From the NCBI GenBank assembly GCA_002104905.1, contig MCFE01000463.1:1-64000 (forward strand): DNA of 64,000 nt, written 5' to 3'. Numbering within the stretch: the stretch's first letter is position 1; every line of letters starts with the position of its first letter. Below the pieces are notes generated by a model that was not told where the DNA came from, did no database searches, and was given only the letters and a program-made list of their open reading frames with translations. Source of the stretch: Basidiobolus meristosporus CBS 931.73 (Eukaryota > Basidiobolomycota > Basidiobolomycetes > Basidiobolales > Basidiobolaceae). This document shows, in pieces, positions 42,180 through 53,708 of the stretch. Both the position numbers and the translations under genes were made by a program.

Positions 42180-44626
42180 TGATGATAAGTGGATCATCAT
42201 GAGACGGTTTCAGATGGGTGGCACTATGTTGCTGATTGTCTTATTGTTCAGGGTAATGGTGTACTCTGGCCCGTGGTCCAAACTAATGATGGTGCAAGGG
42301 CCAATCCATTGGGGTGTAAATTGTGGGCAAAACTTGAAGCCTGCTATGGTTTGATTGTACCACACTGTAGTGCCTGGTTTCCACTTTTGTCCCATTAGTT
42401 TTTCATTTTTGGGTGGAGGGGGAATGTGCTTGTCAACATTTTTGAACACTTTTATGTATAGGTGGGCAATACAGTGTATCAACCTTTCTACAAAGTTGTT
42501 ATGTGTTGTCAAGGGGACACCTTCCATTGTCAATCCAGCTTCTTCATGCCACTTGGGCCTTTGTCCATACAGAACTTTGTACAGGGAGAAACCTGTTGTT
42601 TTATTTGGTATTGTATGCATTGCTAGAAGTGTCAGTGGGAGTAGCTTGGCCCATGATTGGGGAAGTTGCCAGTGGAGCTTCTCTAGTATGCGGCAACATG
42701 TCTGGTTCATCCTCTTGGTTAGTCTGTTGGTCTGGGGGTGATACACGGCCATGAAGACCTGTTTCACGCCCATCATTTTGCACAAATGGGCCACGGTGTT
42801 GTTCAGGAAGGAGCCACCATTGTTGGACAGGATTATCTGAGGATATCTGTGCTGGCAGATGAGGTGTTCTAGAATGAATTGGGCAGTTGTCTTCTGGTCT
42901 TTATTTTGAACAGCTTGGGCTTCTACCCACTTTGAGAAATAATTGTTAGCAATTATTATGTATTGTTCTCCTTTCTTTGTTTTCCTAGAGGGCCCAACAA
43001 AGTCAATCCCTACCCAATGGAAGGTTAGGTCAAGTGGTTTTGGTGTGGTTGTCCCTACCTTTTGACTCTAGTTAAATCTTTTGCAGGTGGAGCATCTTTG
43101 TAGTGAATGCACAACATTGGTCATCATTTCTTTCCAATAAAACGTCTTTCTTAACATCTTGTATGTCATTAGTGGGTTAGTGTGTCCTAATGACATATGT
43201 CTTACTTGTATGATTTCTCTGCAGGCAGGTACCTGGGGTACCTCAACTCTGAACTGTTCTTGGAGGAACCACAATTGGTTTTCTTGTACTTTGTACTGAC
43301 ACCATTTCTTTCAAAAGTCTCTCTTGTGCTTGTTTGTAATGACATGTCTGGGGTACTTCCCTCTTCTTTTAAAGCAGATTACGTCTTTGTAGTCATTGTT
43401 GATGAGTACCTGGCAAATGGGATAGCAACTGCGGAAGTCTGTGTCTTGGTGTTTCTTGCCTGCACAATGAATTATTTTGAAGTTGTATTCTTGTAGTTGG
43501 AGGGCCCAACATGCTAGTCAACCCATAGAGTCTTTAGTTTTCATCAGCCAGACCAGTGCGCTGTGGTCTGTTACTATTGTGAATTGGCAACCATGTATGT
43601 ATGTGTGGAATTGTTTAACTGAATAAACAACAGCCAGACATTCTATCTTGGTAACAGGGTAGTGACATTTGTGTTTGTTTAGCAAATGGCTAATGTAACC
43701 AATTGGGTGGAATTTGTTGGCTTGGTGATATTGTCCCAGTATGGCGCCTATACAGGTGAGACTTCCATCACAGTTAATAAAAAATCTTGTATCCCAATTG
43801 AGAAAACGTAACACTGACGGTGATGTTAGGGAATGTTTCAGCTGATCAAATGCTCTCTTTTGAGGCTCCAACCATACAAAACATTGGCCTTTTTGTGTCA
43901 ATTTTTACAGGGGGGCTGCTATTGTTGCAAAGTTTTTGACAAAGTGGCAATAGTAGCCGGCTAATCCTAGGAATCCCAACACTGCATTAATATCCTTTGG
44001 TGCAGGTGTATCTTGAACAGCTTTCAGGAGTGAAGTAGATGGGTATGTTCCATCTGCCAAGATCTTGTGGCCCAGGAACAGCAATTTTGTATACAGGAAA
44101 TGGCACTTCTTGGGATGTGGTTTGAGTTGGTTCTCAAGGAGAGCTGTCAGGATACGTTGCACATTGTGTATATGTTCTTCTACATTGGGGGAATATATTG
44201 TGATGTTGTCTATATACACAAGAGCGCATTCCCATTGTAGATTTTCTAGCACCTTGTTGATCATCCTTTGGAACATAGTGGGGGCATTGCACAAGCCAAA
44301 GGGTAGTCAGTTCCATTTGTACAATCCAAATGATGTTATAAAGTGGTTCTGGGTCAATCTTCCAGGGCTACTTCTACTTGCCAATACCCAGAGATTAAGT
44401 CAAGAGAGCTAAAATATTTGGCTCCAATTAATCTGTCCAACAGGTTGTCTATTTGCGGTAGTGGATACACGTCCTTCCAGGTGAAGGCGTTCAATTTTCA
44501 GTAGTCAATGCAAAAGTGTTGCTTTCTGTCTTTCTTTGGGACTATCATTACAGGGGAGGCCCACAGAGACTGGCTCTCTGTAATGATGTCATCTTTCAAT
44601 AAAGTTTCAATTGTCTCTTTGATATA
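42180..44626 (-). pseudogene. pol: RT, RNase H and integrase of Gypsy element 4
   Basis: RT: ETLLKDDIITESQSLWASPV near 44620-44560, then PTMFQRMINKVLENLQWECA, then YIDN where YIDD is expected (about 44205-44216). RNase H: INCDGSLTCIGAILGQ near 43775 and VTDHSALVWLMKTKD near 43560. Integrase: zinc finger (HMSLGHTNPLMTY...CSTCKRF, 43210-43070), GIDFVGPSRKTKKG near 42995, SNNGGSF where SDxG is usual (about 42820), and YHPQTNRLTKRMNQT with Lys in place of the catalytic Glu (about 42713). A C-terminal module ends at 42210. Stops at 43903, 43517 and elsewhere. Inactive on several counts. Confidence 0.85.
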
Positions 44627-45359
44627 AGACTTGTTCCGTTGGATAGTGCCACATTGAGCCATGAGTGCCAAATGATGCCATAGTGTGCCAGAGAGGCCCA
44701 GTGAGCCTCTACCTGGCCACAGAGTGTGAAACATAGCTCTGCATCTTCATGGACAGCAGCCCCTGTGTTTCACCCATTGTGTCTGAGAAAATCCATTTTT
44801 TGACCTTTTTTTTGGATCAATGTTGTGCAGGATGTGTTTGAGCACAAGCAGAATGACAATATGCATCTGGTACTCAATACCCATGGCACTCTGAATCTAG
44901 CTCCTGTAGCTTGTATCATGTCACAAAAATGAATGGCACTATCTTGGTCCACTGGCACTATCTGGCACTATATTTAAATATTAGCCCTAAAGTAAGAGCT
45001 ATACAAAGCACTTATAGTGCCAGATAGTGCCAGTGGACCAAGATAGTGCCATTCATTTTTGTGACATGATACAAGCTACAGGAGCTAGATTCAGAGTGCC
45101 ATGGGTATTGAGTACCAGATGCATATCTTCAGTTCTCCTGTGCTCTTACACATCCTGAGCTACATTGATCCACAAAAAAAGGTCAAAAAATGGATTTTCT
45201 CCTGCGCAATGGGTGAAACACAGGGGCTGCTATCCATGAAGATGCAGAGCTATGTTTCACACTCTGTGGCCAGGTAGAGGCTCACTTGGCCTCTCTGGCA
45301 CACTATGGCATCATTTGGCACTCATGGCTCAATGTGGCACTATCCAACGGAACAAGTCT
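44627..45359. mobile_element. Foldback MITE (type A), copy 2
   Basis: 733 bp, AGACTTGTTCC...GGAACAAGTCT, flanked by ATA on both sides. Arms of about 340 bp are inverted repeats around a roughly 48-bp A/T-rich centre. It splits Gypsy element 4 between protease and RT. Confidence 0.92.
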
Positions 45360-46346
45360 ATAGTCCGTGTCAATTTTCAAGTTCCTATAGGCCTTTTGCT
45401 TGATGGGGTATTTGTCAGTGAGGTGGATTTGGTAATATACCCCAGATATATGACCAATTACTTGGTTCTTAGAGAATACTTGGGCAAGCAGGCATATTCC
45501 TTCTGGGAACTTGTCTTGTAATGCAGGCGGTAGACCAGGGTCCACATCTAGTTTGGGGAGTTCTTCATCTGGTTCCTTGTTTGTAGGTGGTCCTTGGTTG
45601 TTTCCGTCAACTTCCTTTAGGTTTAATAAAGGCACTCCTCTAGGCAATGTCACCGTGTGTTGCCCATTGTTGACCACTAAGCACTTCAAACTTTGTGTTT
45701 CAAATTTTGGTAGTATCCATACTTTAGGGATCAAGATTCCATCCAGTTGCTTGGATGCCTTTGCTGCGGTTATTATTCTTCCGCTTGTCAAATAAGCTAT
45801 TGGTGTCTCTAATGAGATCACCATCTCACTGGCAGGTGGTATTTCTATCACCTTTTGTGTGATGATTGAAGACTGCAACGGTTTCACTTCTTCAATTGTC
45901 ACACTGTTGCTACATTCCTCATTCTCATCAGTGATATGAATCAGTGGGATACTCTTGGTATCCCATTTGCGTTCAGATGCACTGTAAAGTATATCCATCT
46001 TATGTTGGATAAACCATTTCTCACCAACGAGTAAGCTGTTGGCTGCAACAGGTAGAACCACAACATCTTGGTGTATAATCAAGTTGCCTAGCTGGATGGG
46101 GCAATTAGGCACCACTCCTACTGTTGTTTCCAGTTGGTCATTTGCTAGCCATACCAAAATGGTGTTGTTGCGGACTATATCTAACTTTAGATGTTTTGCT
46201 AATGATTCTGACATGATCAACATAGAGGATCCTGTGTCAATAAGGGCAAGAATCTCCTTATTCTCTATACACACCTTTACGTATGTACCTCTATTTGGTT
46301 CTTGCAGGACTGTCTGGTTGACATGAAGGGTTGTTATCTCCTTCAA
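45360..46346 (-). pseudogene. pro: Aspartic protease region of Gypsy element 4
   Basis: The frame is open from 46346 into the MITE. It contains the DTGS active site (ALIDTGSSMLIMS, near 46235), a flap-like region and a GEKWFIQHKMDILYS segment near 46010, then a linker up to NLKIDTDY, where the MITE cuts the frame upstream of RT. Retropepsin family. No inactivating change is seen within the protease itself. In the intact element it would be joined to Gag or RT in one polyprotein. Confidence 0.82.
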
Positions 46347-46639
46347 TCCCTCTTTAGTTCCTTGACTAGAGCTGGGGGCAGTCCCAGTAAATTGGTTACT
46401 GGGAGGGTTGCCTTGGTTTGCTCTAGTACCTTCATTATGGGGAATAGGCCATGGGAAGATGTGTTAGCGTTCTTTGTTTGCTTCAACACTTCTTCTCAAG
46501 GCTCATTCTGTACCGCTTTACCTAATTCCGTGTTCTTTCCTGTTGACAGAACCTCTACTACAGGTTCCTTTGCCTCCTGTCTAGAAGCATCATGTCAATG
46601 CTTCTTCTTCTGTACTTTGACTGTTCTAACTGGAGGGCT

Positions 46640-47535
46640 TAGATTGACTGAGTCCTGTTGGCCTCCTGGCAAGGGACTCTGTCTTTTGATGCCTTCTTCT
46701 CTTTTGTGTCTGGTACAGGTTCTTGTCCGTACAGTTTTTCACATTTGTGGGCTCTATGGACTACTTCTCCACATACATAGCATGGGTATTGTTGTTGCGG
46801 TTGTTCCATTGGTTTGGTCAGGGCTTGTACCTGGGCCTTTAAATCTACAACTGCTTCCCAGAGTTTATCACCTTCTTTGGGGACTTCTTGGACATTGTTG
46901 ATTGAGAGCTCTTGGACCTTTTGCCGTAATTCCTCTAACTCAGGGTCTTTTAGGAAGGCAATTTTTCCTTTCTTACGGGGGATCCCTGTCCTTCAATTAT
47001 TTGTATCATTATAAGGTAGCCCCCATAGCAAGATGACCCTTTGTACTTGTTCAACCATCTCTTGCAGCGTTTTACATCATTGTTGTTCTTTGGATGCCCT
47101 ATGTCTTATTTTGTTGTCTAAGCCCATGATGTAATACCTCATGAGCTGTCATTCAGCAATTTTGTCCTTTGGGAGACATCAAACTTGTTGGAGAAACAGT
47201 TCAGTGTAGGCTTCATAGCTCTCACTGCTTTTCTTCTGTGAGGACAGTAGAAGGGTTTTGTAGTGGTATCCTTTAGCATATAGAAAGCGTGTCTAGTAGG
47301 CTTCTTCTAATGCATCCCAGTTGTCTTTAACCGTGTCTTCCAACCCATAATGCCATTGCCATGCTGACCCTTCCATATGCCTTGCAAACTCCCTTACTTT
47401 CTTATTGCTGTCCCATCCTGCCTCAACCTCAACTCTCTCAAACTTATCAAACCACTCAAGGGCTTTCCCTCTCTTTCCCTTGTACGTTTTTAGTTTGATT
47501 GTAGTAGTCATTACCTCACTTGTGCTTATTTCCAC
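46640..47535 (-). pseudogene. gag: Gag of Gypsy element 4
   Basis: The ATG at 47535 opens a retrotransposon-Gag domain (KGKRGKALEWFDKFERVEVE, then HMEGSAWQWHYGLED) stopped at 47293. The same frame continues as GYHYKTLLLSSQKKSSESYE and, with further stops (47178, 47145, 47078, 46995), reaches a zinc knuckle (CYVCGEVVHRAHKC, about 46785-46745). Structural protein of the particle. Primer-site sequence TGGTGCCATCTCTGTGG lies between it and the 5' LTR, four bases from the LTR end. Confidence 0.8.
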
Positions 47536-47552
47536 AGAGATGGCACCAAATA

Positions 47553-47892
47553 TGTGGGTTATTACTGACTGTACTGTGTGAGTGGGAGAGCTTGTAGGTC
47601 AAGTCAGCAAGGTAATAAAGACTTGTGTTTATTCTGTCCAGATCCTCTTGTCCTCTCACTTGGTCCAATTGGGTAGATATATATATCACTTAGGGGGGCT
47701 TAGATAATAGACAATGTGTTATAAGATAGGGGTGTGAGCACCTTCCTGTTATGGTAAGTGTTCTAACTAGATAAGGGTAGGGATAGGAGGGAGGGCATGT
47801 GGGGCAATCAAAGGGAGGATACTGGGGGACTTTGGGTAGGACTCTGGGGAGAACTCTTGGGCAAAGAGTGGGTACTGCATTTAGTACTCACA
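47553..47892 (-). repeat. 5' LTR of Gypsy element 4
   Basis: 340 bp, TGTGGGTTATTACTG...TTAGTACTCACA in plus reading; pairs with 40835-41211. Confidence 0.83.
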
Positions 47893-48005
47893 GCTTATAT
47901 TAATAACCAAGCTGTACATGGAGCATCTCAAGCTGAATGAGCTCTGTGAGATACCAGAAAACTCCAAAAGAATTGGCAAGATATTACATTATAACTTATA
48001 CCCAC
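47893..48005 (+). pseudogene. CACTA-like transposase scrap
   Basis: About 110 bases in plus orientation matching the transposase segment near 10990-11020 in reverse (AAAAGAATTGGCAAGATATTAC). No functional frame. Confidence 0.5.
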
Positions 48006-48494
48006 AGAGCTTCTTGTTAGTTCATGACCCCCCAAGTCTTATAGAATACAGATCAAATCCCTTGTTGTAGTTTACACAAAATGCAATCACCAAAATTCCT
48101 GACACCCTGAACATGAAAATTCTCCCAGTTGTCCAAAAAGCCACATACTTCACAATCATGTCCTTAAGACCTTCCTAGCCTATTCTACATAGTTTTTTAG
48201 CCAATAGACTTGTTCCATCATTCCAGCTGATCATAGTGCTCAATAGTGCCATAGCATGCCAGATGGTGCCATACAGTGCCAGTTTGGGATCAAAATTGAC
48301 ATGCATATGACCCTAAAATATCATATTAATAACAAAATATACAGCACTTTCTGGCACTATGATCAATGGTACAAGCCTAATACCATGTAAGAGTATGAAT
48401 GCTGCTTTTATATTCAGTTAATCACAATGCAAAGACCATGCAATCTGCTTGTTCTCCCAATCACTTTCATATCCCCAAGATTCTTACAACAGAC
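48006..48494 (+). repeat. 5' LTR of a decayed Copia (family 2), split by a MITE
   Basis: Degenerate family-2 LTR (for example CAGATCAAATCCCTTGTTG, CTTCCTAGCCTATTCTACAT) running to CTTACAACA at 48494, with the MITE 48206-48378 inside. ACTATGAGCCCCAG, the Copia primer site in mutated form, follows. Confidence 0.72.
48206..48378. mobile_element. Short MITE (type B), copy 2
   Basis: 173 bp, AGACTTGTTCC...GTACAAGCCT, flanked by AAT on both sides. Internally related to 10779-10989 (CAGCACTTTCTGGCACTAT, reversed), with an internal deletion. Confidence 0.8.
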
Positions 48495-49860
48495 TATGAG
48501 CCCCAGGCTGTCTCTCTCTGCAATGTTTACAGCTGCTATCACTGGGATTTTCCCTCTGCTGAAAAATTGGATGGATCCAACAACCAGTTGAGGAAGGTGA
48601 AGATGAAGATGCTGCTGCAAGAAAGAGACCATTGGGATATTGTCATGAGAGAAGAATGACCTCCTAAAATGTGGGAGTGGAAGCCTTAAGGTACCAGAAG
48701 AAAGAGCAAAGTGCCTTTAACTGCATTTGCCTTAATGTTAAAGGCAAATTGCTAATTCAATGCTCAAGAGCAAAGATGGCAAAGAATACCTGGAAGGCAT
48801 TAGAAGACACCTACCAGTCATACTCAGCTGATAAGAAAAGTTATCTTAGACAGAAGTTCCTTACTGCAAGTTGCTGCTAGCAGAGGAAATGAAAAATCTG
48901 ATTCTTAGATTTCCCTGCTGGTGGATGAGAGCAAATATGTGGGCATACCACCACTAATGAGGATGTGATGTTACCATCCTGAATAGCCTGACCAAGGGGT
49001 CTTAGGGATTTGTATCAGCCCTATAGTCCATAACTGAAGATTTGACCTTTAACTATGTATGTATAAGGCTCATGGATGAAGAATCAAGAAAATCAAGCAC
49101 CAACTAGAAAGAAGCCAAAAGTGCTTTAATAAGCAAAAATAGCAAACAAAGAAGGTATCCAAGACTCTGTGAAGGCAGAAGCAAACTGCTTTGCAACCAC
49201 TGTAAAAGGAAAGGACACACAGCAGACCAGTGCACTAAAAAGAAAGATGTTCAGCAGAAAAAGCCTGAATATAGAAATGCCGCAACAGCTGAAGACACAC
49301 TGTTCATATCTGCACTAAATTTCACCACAAACAAGAATTCTCAGACATGGCATATTGACTCTGAAGCATCTCAACACTTTGCACACCAAAAAGACCTCTT
49401 GGCCAGTATTAAAAAATTCCAATTAAGAACGTTCTCATGGGTGGCAATAGAACACTTCATACAGTGGGAGTAAGAACTAACCAAGTAAGTGTTATAAGCA
49501 GCAAAGGAAGTCACACACTTACATTCAAAAAAGCACCCTATGTACCAGAAATAGCACAGAACCTACTATCTGCAAGCAATGCCATAGCAGAAGGACTCAG
49601 TTTCAGCTTTGACAAATCTGGGTGCAGCATAACCAATCAAACTGGTGCACATGTTGCATTAGGTATCAAAGATCAGAATCTATCCAAGTTGACATATATT
49701 TTATCATACCTGGCAGCCAATATACAAAACTTGAATGAAGAAACACCAATGCTTTGGCACAGGAGATTTGGACACATCAATTTTGGTTATTTGTGCAAAT
49801 GATCAGAGATTGGCTTATTTCCAGAGTAATGGCTAATCCCCAATTTAATCTGGAGAGCGG
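48495..49860 (+). pseudogene. gag-pol: Gag to integrase zinc-finger of the decayed Copia
   Basis: Gag (KLDGSNNQLRKVKMKMLLQE near 48570-48620), zinc knuckle (CNHCKRKGHTADQC near 49192-49235), protease (HIDSEASQHF near 49350, with Glu replacing Gly in DSG), pre-integrase (HRRFGHINFGYL near 49760), broken by stops and shifts throughout. At 49860 it is interrupted by a solo LTR and continues at 50935 with EACIYG-type sequence. Mutation of the protease active site shows long inactivity. Confidence 0.8.
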
Positions 49861-50930
49861 TGTGGTGGTGTATAAGTCCAAGGGAGAGATACGTCCAACA
49901 CTTCTCAAGTGTTTTGTGTGTGGGGTGTTCACTGGGTGCAATAACCTCTGGCAAAAGCTTGCTAGGAATACTTGGGTTCTGTCTCTAATCTAATGTGAAG
50001 GGGAATAAAGCCACAAGCTTGTCAAGGGAAAACTATTGAGCTACAATCCCCAACTTGGTTGGCGTCTTAACAAAAGTATGTGCTGGGTTCAGCGTCCTTT
50101 GAGATGACAATGTACTAAAGCTTCCAAAGTCAAAACAACTGTAAACTCCACCAGCAGGGACTTGATAAGAATGCAGCTGTGGTCAATAGTTACAAAGACA
50201 GAAAAGTATCTTTGCCTGTACAAGAACAAACTTGGGAAAGAAACAAATATGATAAAAGATACTTACTCTGAGTATTCCTCACAAGTAGTGCCTCCAAGGT
50301 CAGTTGGCTGTCAGCGCGGTTTCCTGGGAGTGTCCTGTGGTCTAGGGTTGGAAGTTCAGGTAGCAGCAGGTAGCAGTGATCACACTAATCAACAAGTTGG
50401 TATATTGATAAAAGGGATGATGATTTATTGTTGAGGGATAGCCTCCCTTATATACTTTTCTTACTGGCTAAGTGATTACTAATCATGGTGTTCCAGAAGG
50501 TTCCAGATATCAATATAAATCTCAATGACATCAGAATGATTTAAGAATGTTCTAAGTAGGTGCCAGAAGGTTCTCAGAGGCACAGCACATCCAACCAATC
50601 AGGAATCAGTATTCTGAAACCTGTGTAACATGGGGATACCATATATGGTATGGAAATGGTAGGGATGGTGACACGGGTTGATCATGTGTCACGGGTACTG
50701 GCGCGGGTACTTGCCTAATATAGAAGTACTTATAGCTAGTAATCTTACATAAAGTGAGGGGTAACTTATGCAATAAGGTAAGCAGGTGTGATAGTCATCT
50801 GGCTTATGGGATAGTACTGATTGGGTAAGACAAATGGGATAAAACTATATAAGTGTAGTAGAGATATAGGGAAGTAGAAAATAAGGGAATGAGCACATCT
50901 GTCAGTGGGTGTCACTGTCACCCCACTACA
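49861..50930 (-). repeat. Solo LTR (type A), inserted in Copia integrase
   Basis: 1070 bp, TGTGGTGGTG...CCCCACTACA, minus orientation, nearly the same as 13586-14656. Perfect 4-bp duplication GCGG (49857-49860 and 50931-50934). Confidence 0.92.
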
Positions 50931-51310
50931 GCGGTGAAGCCTGCATATATGGGAAACACACCATAGATCTGTGTAGACCTATGTAAAATCCATTCTTAGG
51001 TGGTAAGAAGTATTTGATCCCTTTTGTTGATGCTTATACAAGATAATCATGGGACTATTTTGTAGAAAGGGAGGAAGAAGCTCTGTCTAAGCTCAGGGAG
51101 TTTAATACTATGGGGGAGAGAGAAACTGGTGAAAAAATAAAAAAAATATGCTCTGACAATGGTGGATAATATACCTTAAAACTACCTCAAAACTCTTAAT
51201 CCTTTTATACAAGATTCATGCAATAAAGCAAGAGACTACTCTACTATACTCCCCACAGCAAAATGAAGTATCAGAGCATGCAAATAGATGATTAACCTAT
51301 ATAGCAATAT
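50931..51310 (+). pseudogene. pol: Integrase core of the decayed Copia (tail)
   Basis: Resumes with the zinc-finger end, then the equivalents of FIDDYTRYTWVYF near 51025-51060, ICSDNGG near 51150 and a mutated NGVAERANR near 51260 (here NEVSEHANR). Truncated at about 51310, before RT. Confidence 0.72.
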
Positions 51311-51608
51311 CTGTGAGCCATGATCAAAATCATCCTCTGCGGGTTGGGTGGGATATTCCCCATATTGTTCAAATCAAAATAAACTTTGGCCTCCTGCTTA
51401 CTAAGCTTTACAAACACGTACACCTGCCTCAATTGACATACTTCTATCACCACAACTTTATGGCTTTTTGTTGTGGTACTTACAAAGTTGCCATATACCT
51501 TGTACTGCTGGTAACATATACATCTTGCAAACATATGCTTGGTTTCTGCCACTTCTGTCATGAGTACCTGCTGAATATCTACAAAGAACTTTTTGGTGTT
51601 TTGCCAAT
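51311..51608 (-). pseudogene. Unidentified transposon ORF fragment
   Basis: The minus strand is open over more than 90 codons: KKFFVDIQQVLMTEVAETKH, KVVVIEVCQLRQVYVFVKLS, VYFDLNNMGNIPPNPQRM. The sequence looks coding and contains a Cys pair (ARCICYQQ). I do not recognise it. It lies between a Copia remnant and the PIF terminus at 51609, whose insertion may have cut it. It could belong to the CACTA-like transposase. Confidence 0.4.
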
Positions 51609-51989
51609 TGACTTGTTCCATTGAACTGTGCCAGGGTGCATGGTGCAATCTGCGGTCTCTAAGAAGAATTTGGCATAATATTGTAGCTACCTGTAGGCAG
51701 GATTGCTCTTGAACAATTTTGCACCATGTGGGACAAACTTGCACACTATTGCACAATCTGACACAATGAGGCTGACACAAATGATTGCACCAACTTGTAA
51801 TGCTTGCATCATATGTGCAATTGGATACCATTATTATAGTAGGTAAAATCTAGTATCTGGATATAATTCTTTAATATATATGAAAATAAATGTATATGAC
51901 ACTATATACTACACTGATACTTACCATTTTTATTATTGTCACTCCAATTGGATGGTATCTCAGTGGTTAATTGGTCCAAAAGTATCCTT

Positions 51990-52613
51990 AAGCTGTCAGC
52001 AATGGCATGGCCCTTGGCTAAGTTCAATGTGATGCTGCTTATTGATGCACCTTGGCCCACTCCAATGGACTTGTGTAGGATGAGTCCTATGTATATAGCT
52101 CTTGGAAGCCACTTAGCTCTACTAATATATCACATAATACATTAGTAATTTGAGGTAAAAACTCATTCAAATATCTTTGGTTCCCAAAGTCATTGCACAA
52201 ATGAATGCATCCAGCCTGCACTGAGCAAACTGCGTGCAAAATTGTTCCTGCACAGCTTCCTCATCATATCCCCTGACTCTCAGCTCATTCTTTATTTAAA
52301 TACTTGTCTTGCTATATATCTTCTTACATACATCCACTGGCATCTTGATGTAGAACTCATGCCACAGCTTTCTACTCAGGTTCTTCCATCTCTGTCCACT
52401 CTCCAAGGTATTTAGTTCTGCTAGATTAGTCAGTAGTGCCAGAATATCTGTATGAAGGCTCAACATAGACACTTGGGCCATACTGAGATCATTTGGCAAG
52501 AACTCAAACAAATCCAACATTGACATTTCTGGTCCGGACCGTGCTTGTGAGCAGGGGGATGGGTTTTGTCTGGGTTGTACCAAAGATAAGTTGAGACTTG
52601 GTATAGAGACCAT
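51990..52613 (-). pseudogene. ORF-a of PIF copy 2
   Basis: The ATG at 52613 gives the best-preserved N-terminus of this family (MVSIPSLNLSLVQPRQNPS, EMSMLDLFEFLPNDLSMAQV, LSRKLWHEFYIKMPVDVCKK). A TAA ends it at 52296; the homologous frame continues beyond with shifts to about 52150. A deletion of about 290 bp relative to copy 1 lies near 52075. No known domain. Confidence 0.6.
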
Positions 52614-52715
52614 AGTGACAGATTGGAATACTTATATAGTAGTGTTTTGGCATCAACCTGGTCTTATATGAAATATATATGAAAACTAATGAGATTTTTG
52701 AATTTTCCATATATT

Positions 52716-53448
52716 AGACTTGTTCCATTGTATAGTGCCACATTGAGCCATGGGTGCCAAATGATACCATAATGTGCCAAGGAGGCCAAGTGAGCCTAAG
52801 CCTGGCCACAGAGTGTGAAACACAGCTCTTCATCTTCATGCAAAGCAACCCCTGTGTCTTACCCACTGTGTTGGAGAAAATCCATTTTTTGCCCTTTTTT
52901 TTTGGATCAATGTTGTGCATGATGCATAAGTGCACAGAAGAATTGAAGACATGCACCTGGTATTCAATACCCATGGCACTCTAAATCTAGCTCCTGTAGC
53001 TTGTATGATGTCACAAAAATGCATGGCACTCTCTTGGTCCACTGGTACTATCTGGCACTGCAAGTGCTTTGTATAGGTCTTACTTTAGGGCTAATATTTA
53101 AATATTGTGCCAGATGGTACCAGTGGACCTAGATAGTCCCATGCATTTTTGTGACATGATACAAGCTACAGGAGCTAGATTCAGAGTGCCATGGGTATTG
53201 AATACCAGGTGCATGTCTTCAGTCCTTCTGTCCTCTTACACATCCTGCACAACACTGATCCAAAAAAAAGGTCAACAAATGGATTTTCTCCAACACAGTG
53301 GGTGAAACACAGGGGCTACTTTGCATGAAGATGCAGAGCTATGTTTCACACCCTGGGGCCAAGTTTAAGTCTGCTTTGCCTCTCTGGCACGCAATGGCAC
53401 TATATGGCATTCATGGCTCAATGTGGCACTACCCAACGGAACAAGTCT
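52716..53448. mobile_element. Foldback MITE (type A), copy 3
   Basis: 733 bp, flanked by ATT on both sides (52713-52715 and 53449-53451). Its empty site is preserved in PIF copy 1 near 8655 (CCATATATTATG), proving a 3-bp duplication. It is inserted in a copy of the very element that shares its termini. Confidence 0.93.
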
Positions 53449-53708
53449 ATTATGCATGATGCATCTTAGATTGCTTTGACACGGATTGGATCACATCAAT
53501 TTCAGATTTCCTATTTTATTATAGACTTGTGAGTAAAACATCAATAAGAATATCAAGTCATTGTTTGAGGATGATTTTTGCAACATAATGATGGGATACA
53601 TGGCAATTGATGGAAATTTAATCATAATGCATCAAGAATCAGATAAATAAATCTGATCACGCTAAATCAATTCAAATCACCTCAGCCCAATCATCTACCA
53701 ATTGTAAT

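Larger units (their letters stand above)
40835..47892 (-). mobile_element. Ty3/Gypsy element 4, minus strand, with extra 3' ORF
   Basis: LTRs at 40835-41211 and 47553-47892 enclose Gag, protease, RT, RNase H, integrase and an additional ORF beyond integrase. A foldback MITE sits between protease and RT. Flanks ACATA and GCTTA do not match, so the ends may be rearranged. Catalytic residues are lost in RT and integrase. Confidence 0.85.

Noticed and set aside
45252-45521. 89-codon ORF on the plus strand
   Set aside because: Its first 35 codons are the arm of the foldback MITE; the identical peptide appears at 44734 on the other strand because the arms are inverted repeats.
46302-46901. 199-codon plus-strand ORF
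   Set aside because: Shadow frame opposite the Gag/protease junction of Gypsy element 4; low complexity, no domain.
53105-53305. ORF at 53105 and similar ones at 18469, 44770, 52714, 56925 and 57402
   Set aside because: All are readings of the foldback MITE arms, not genes.
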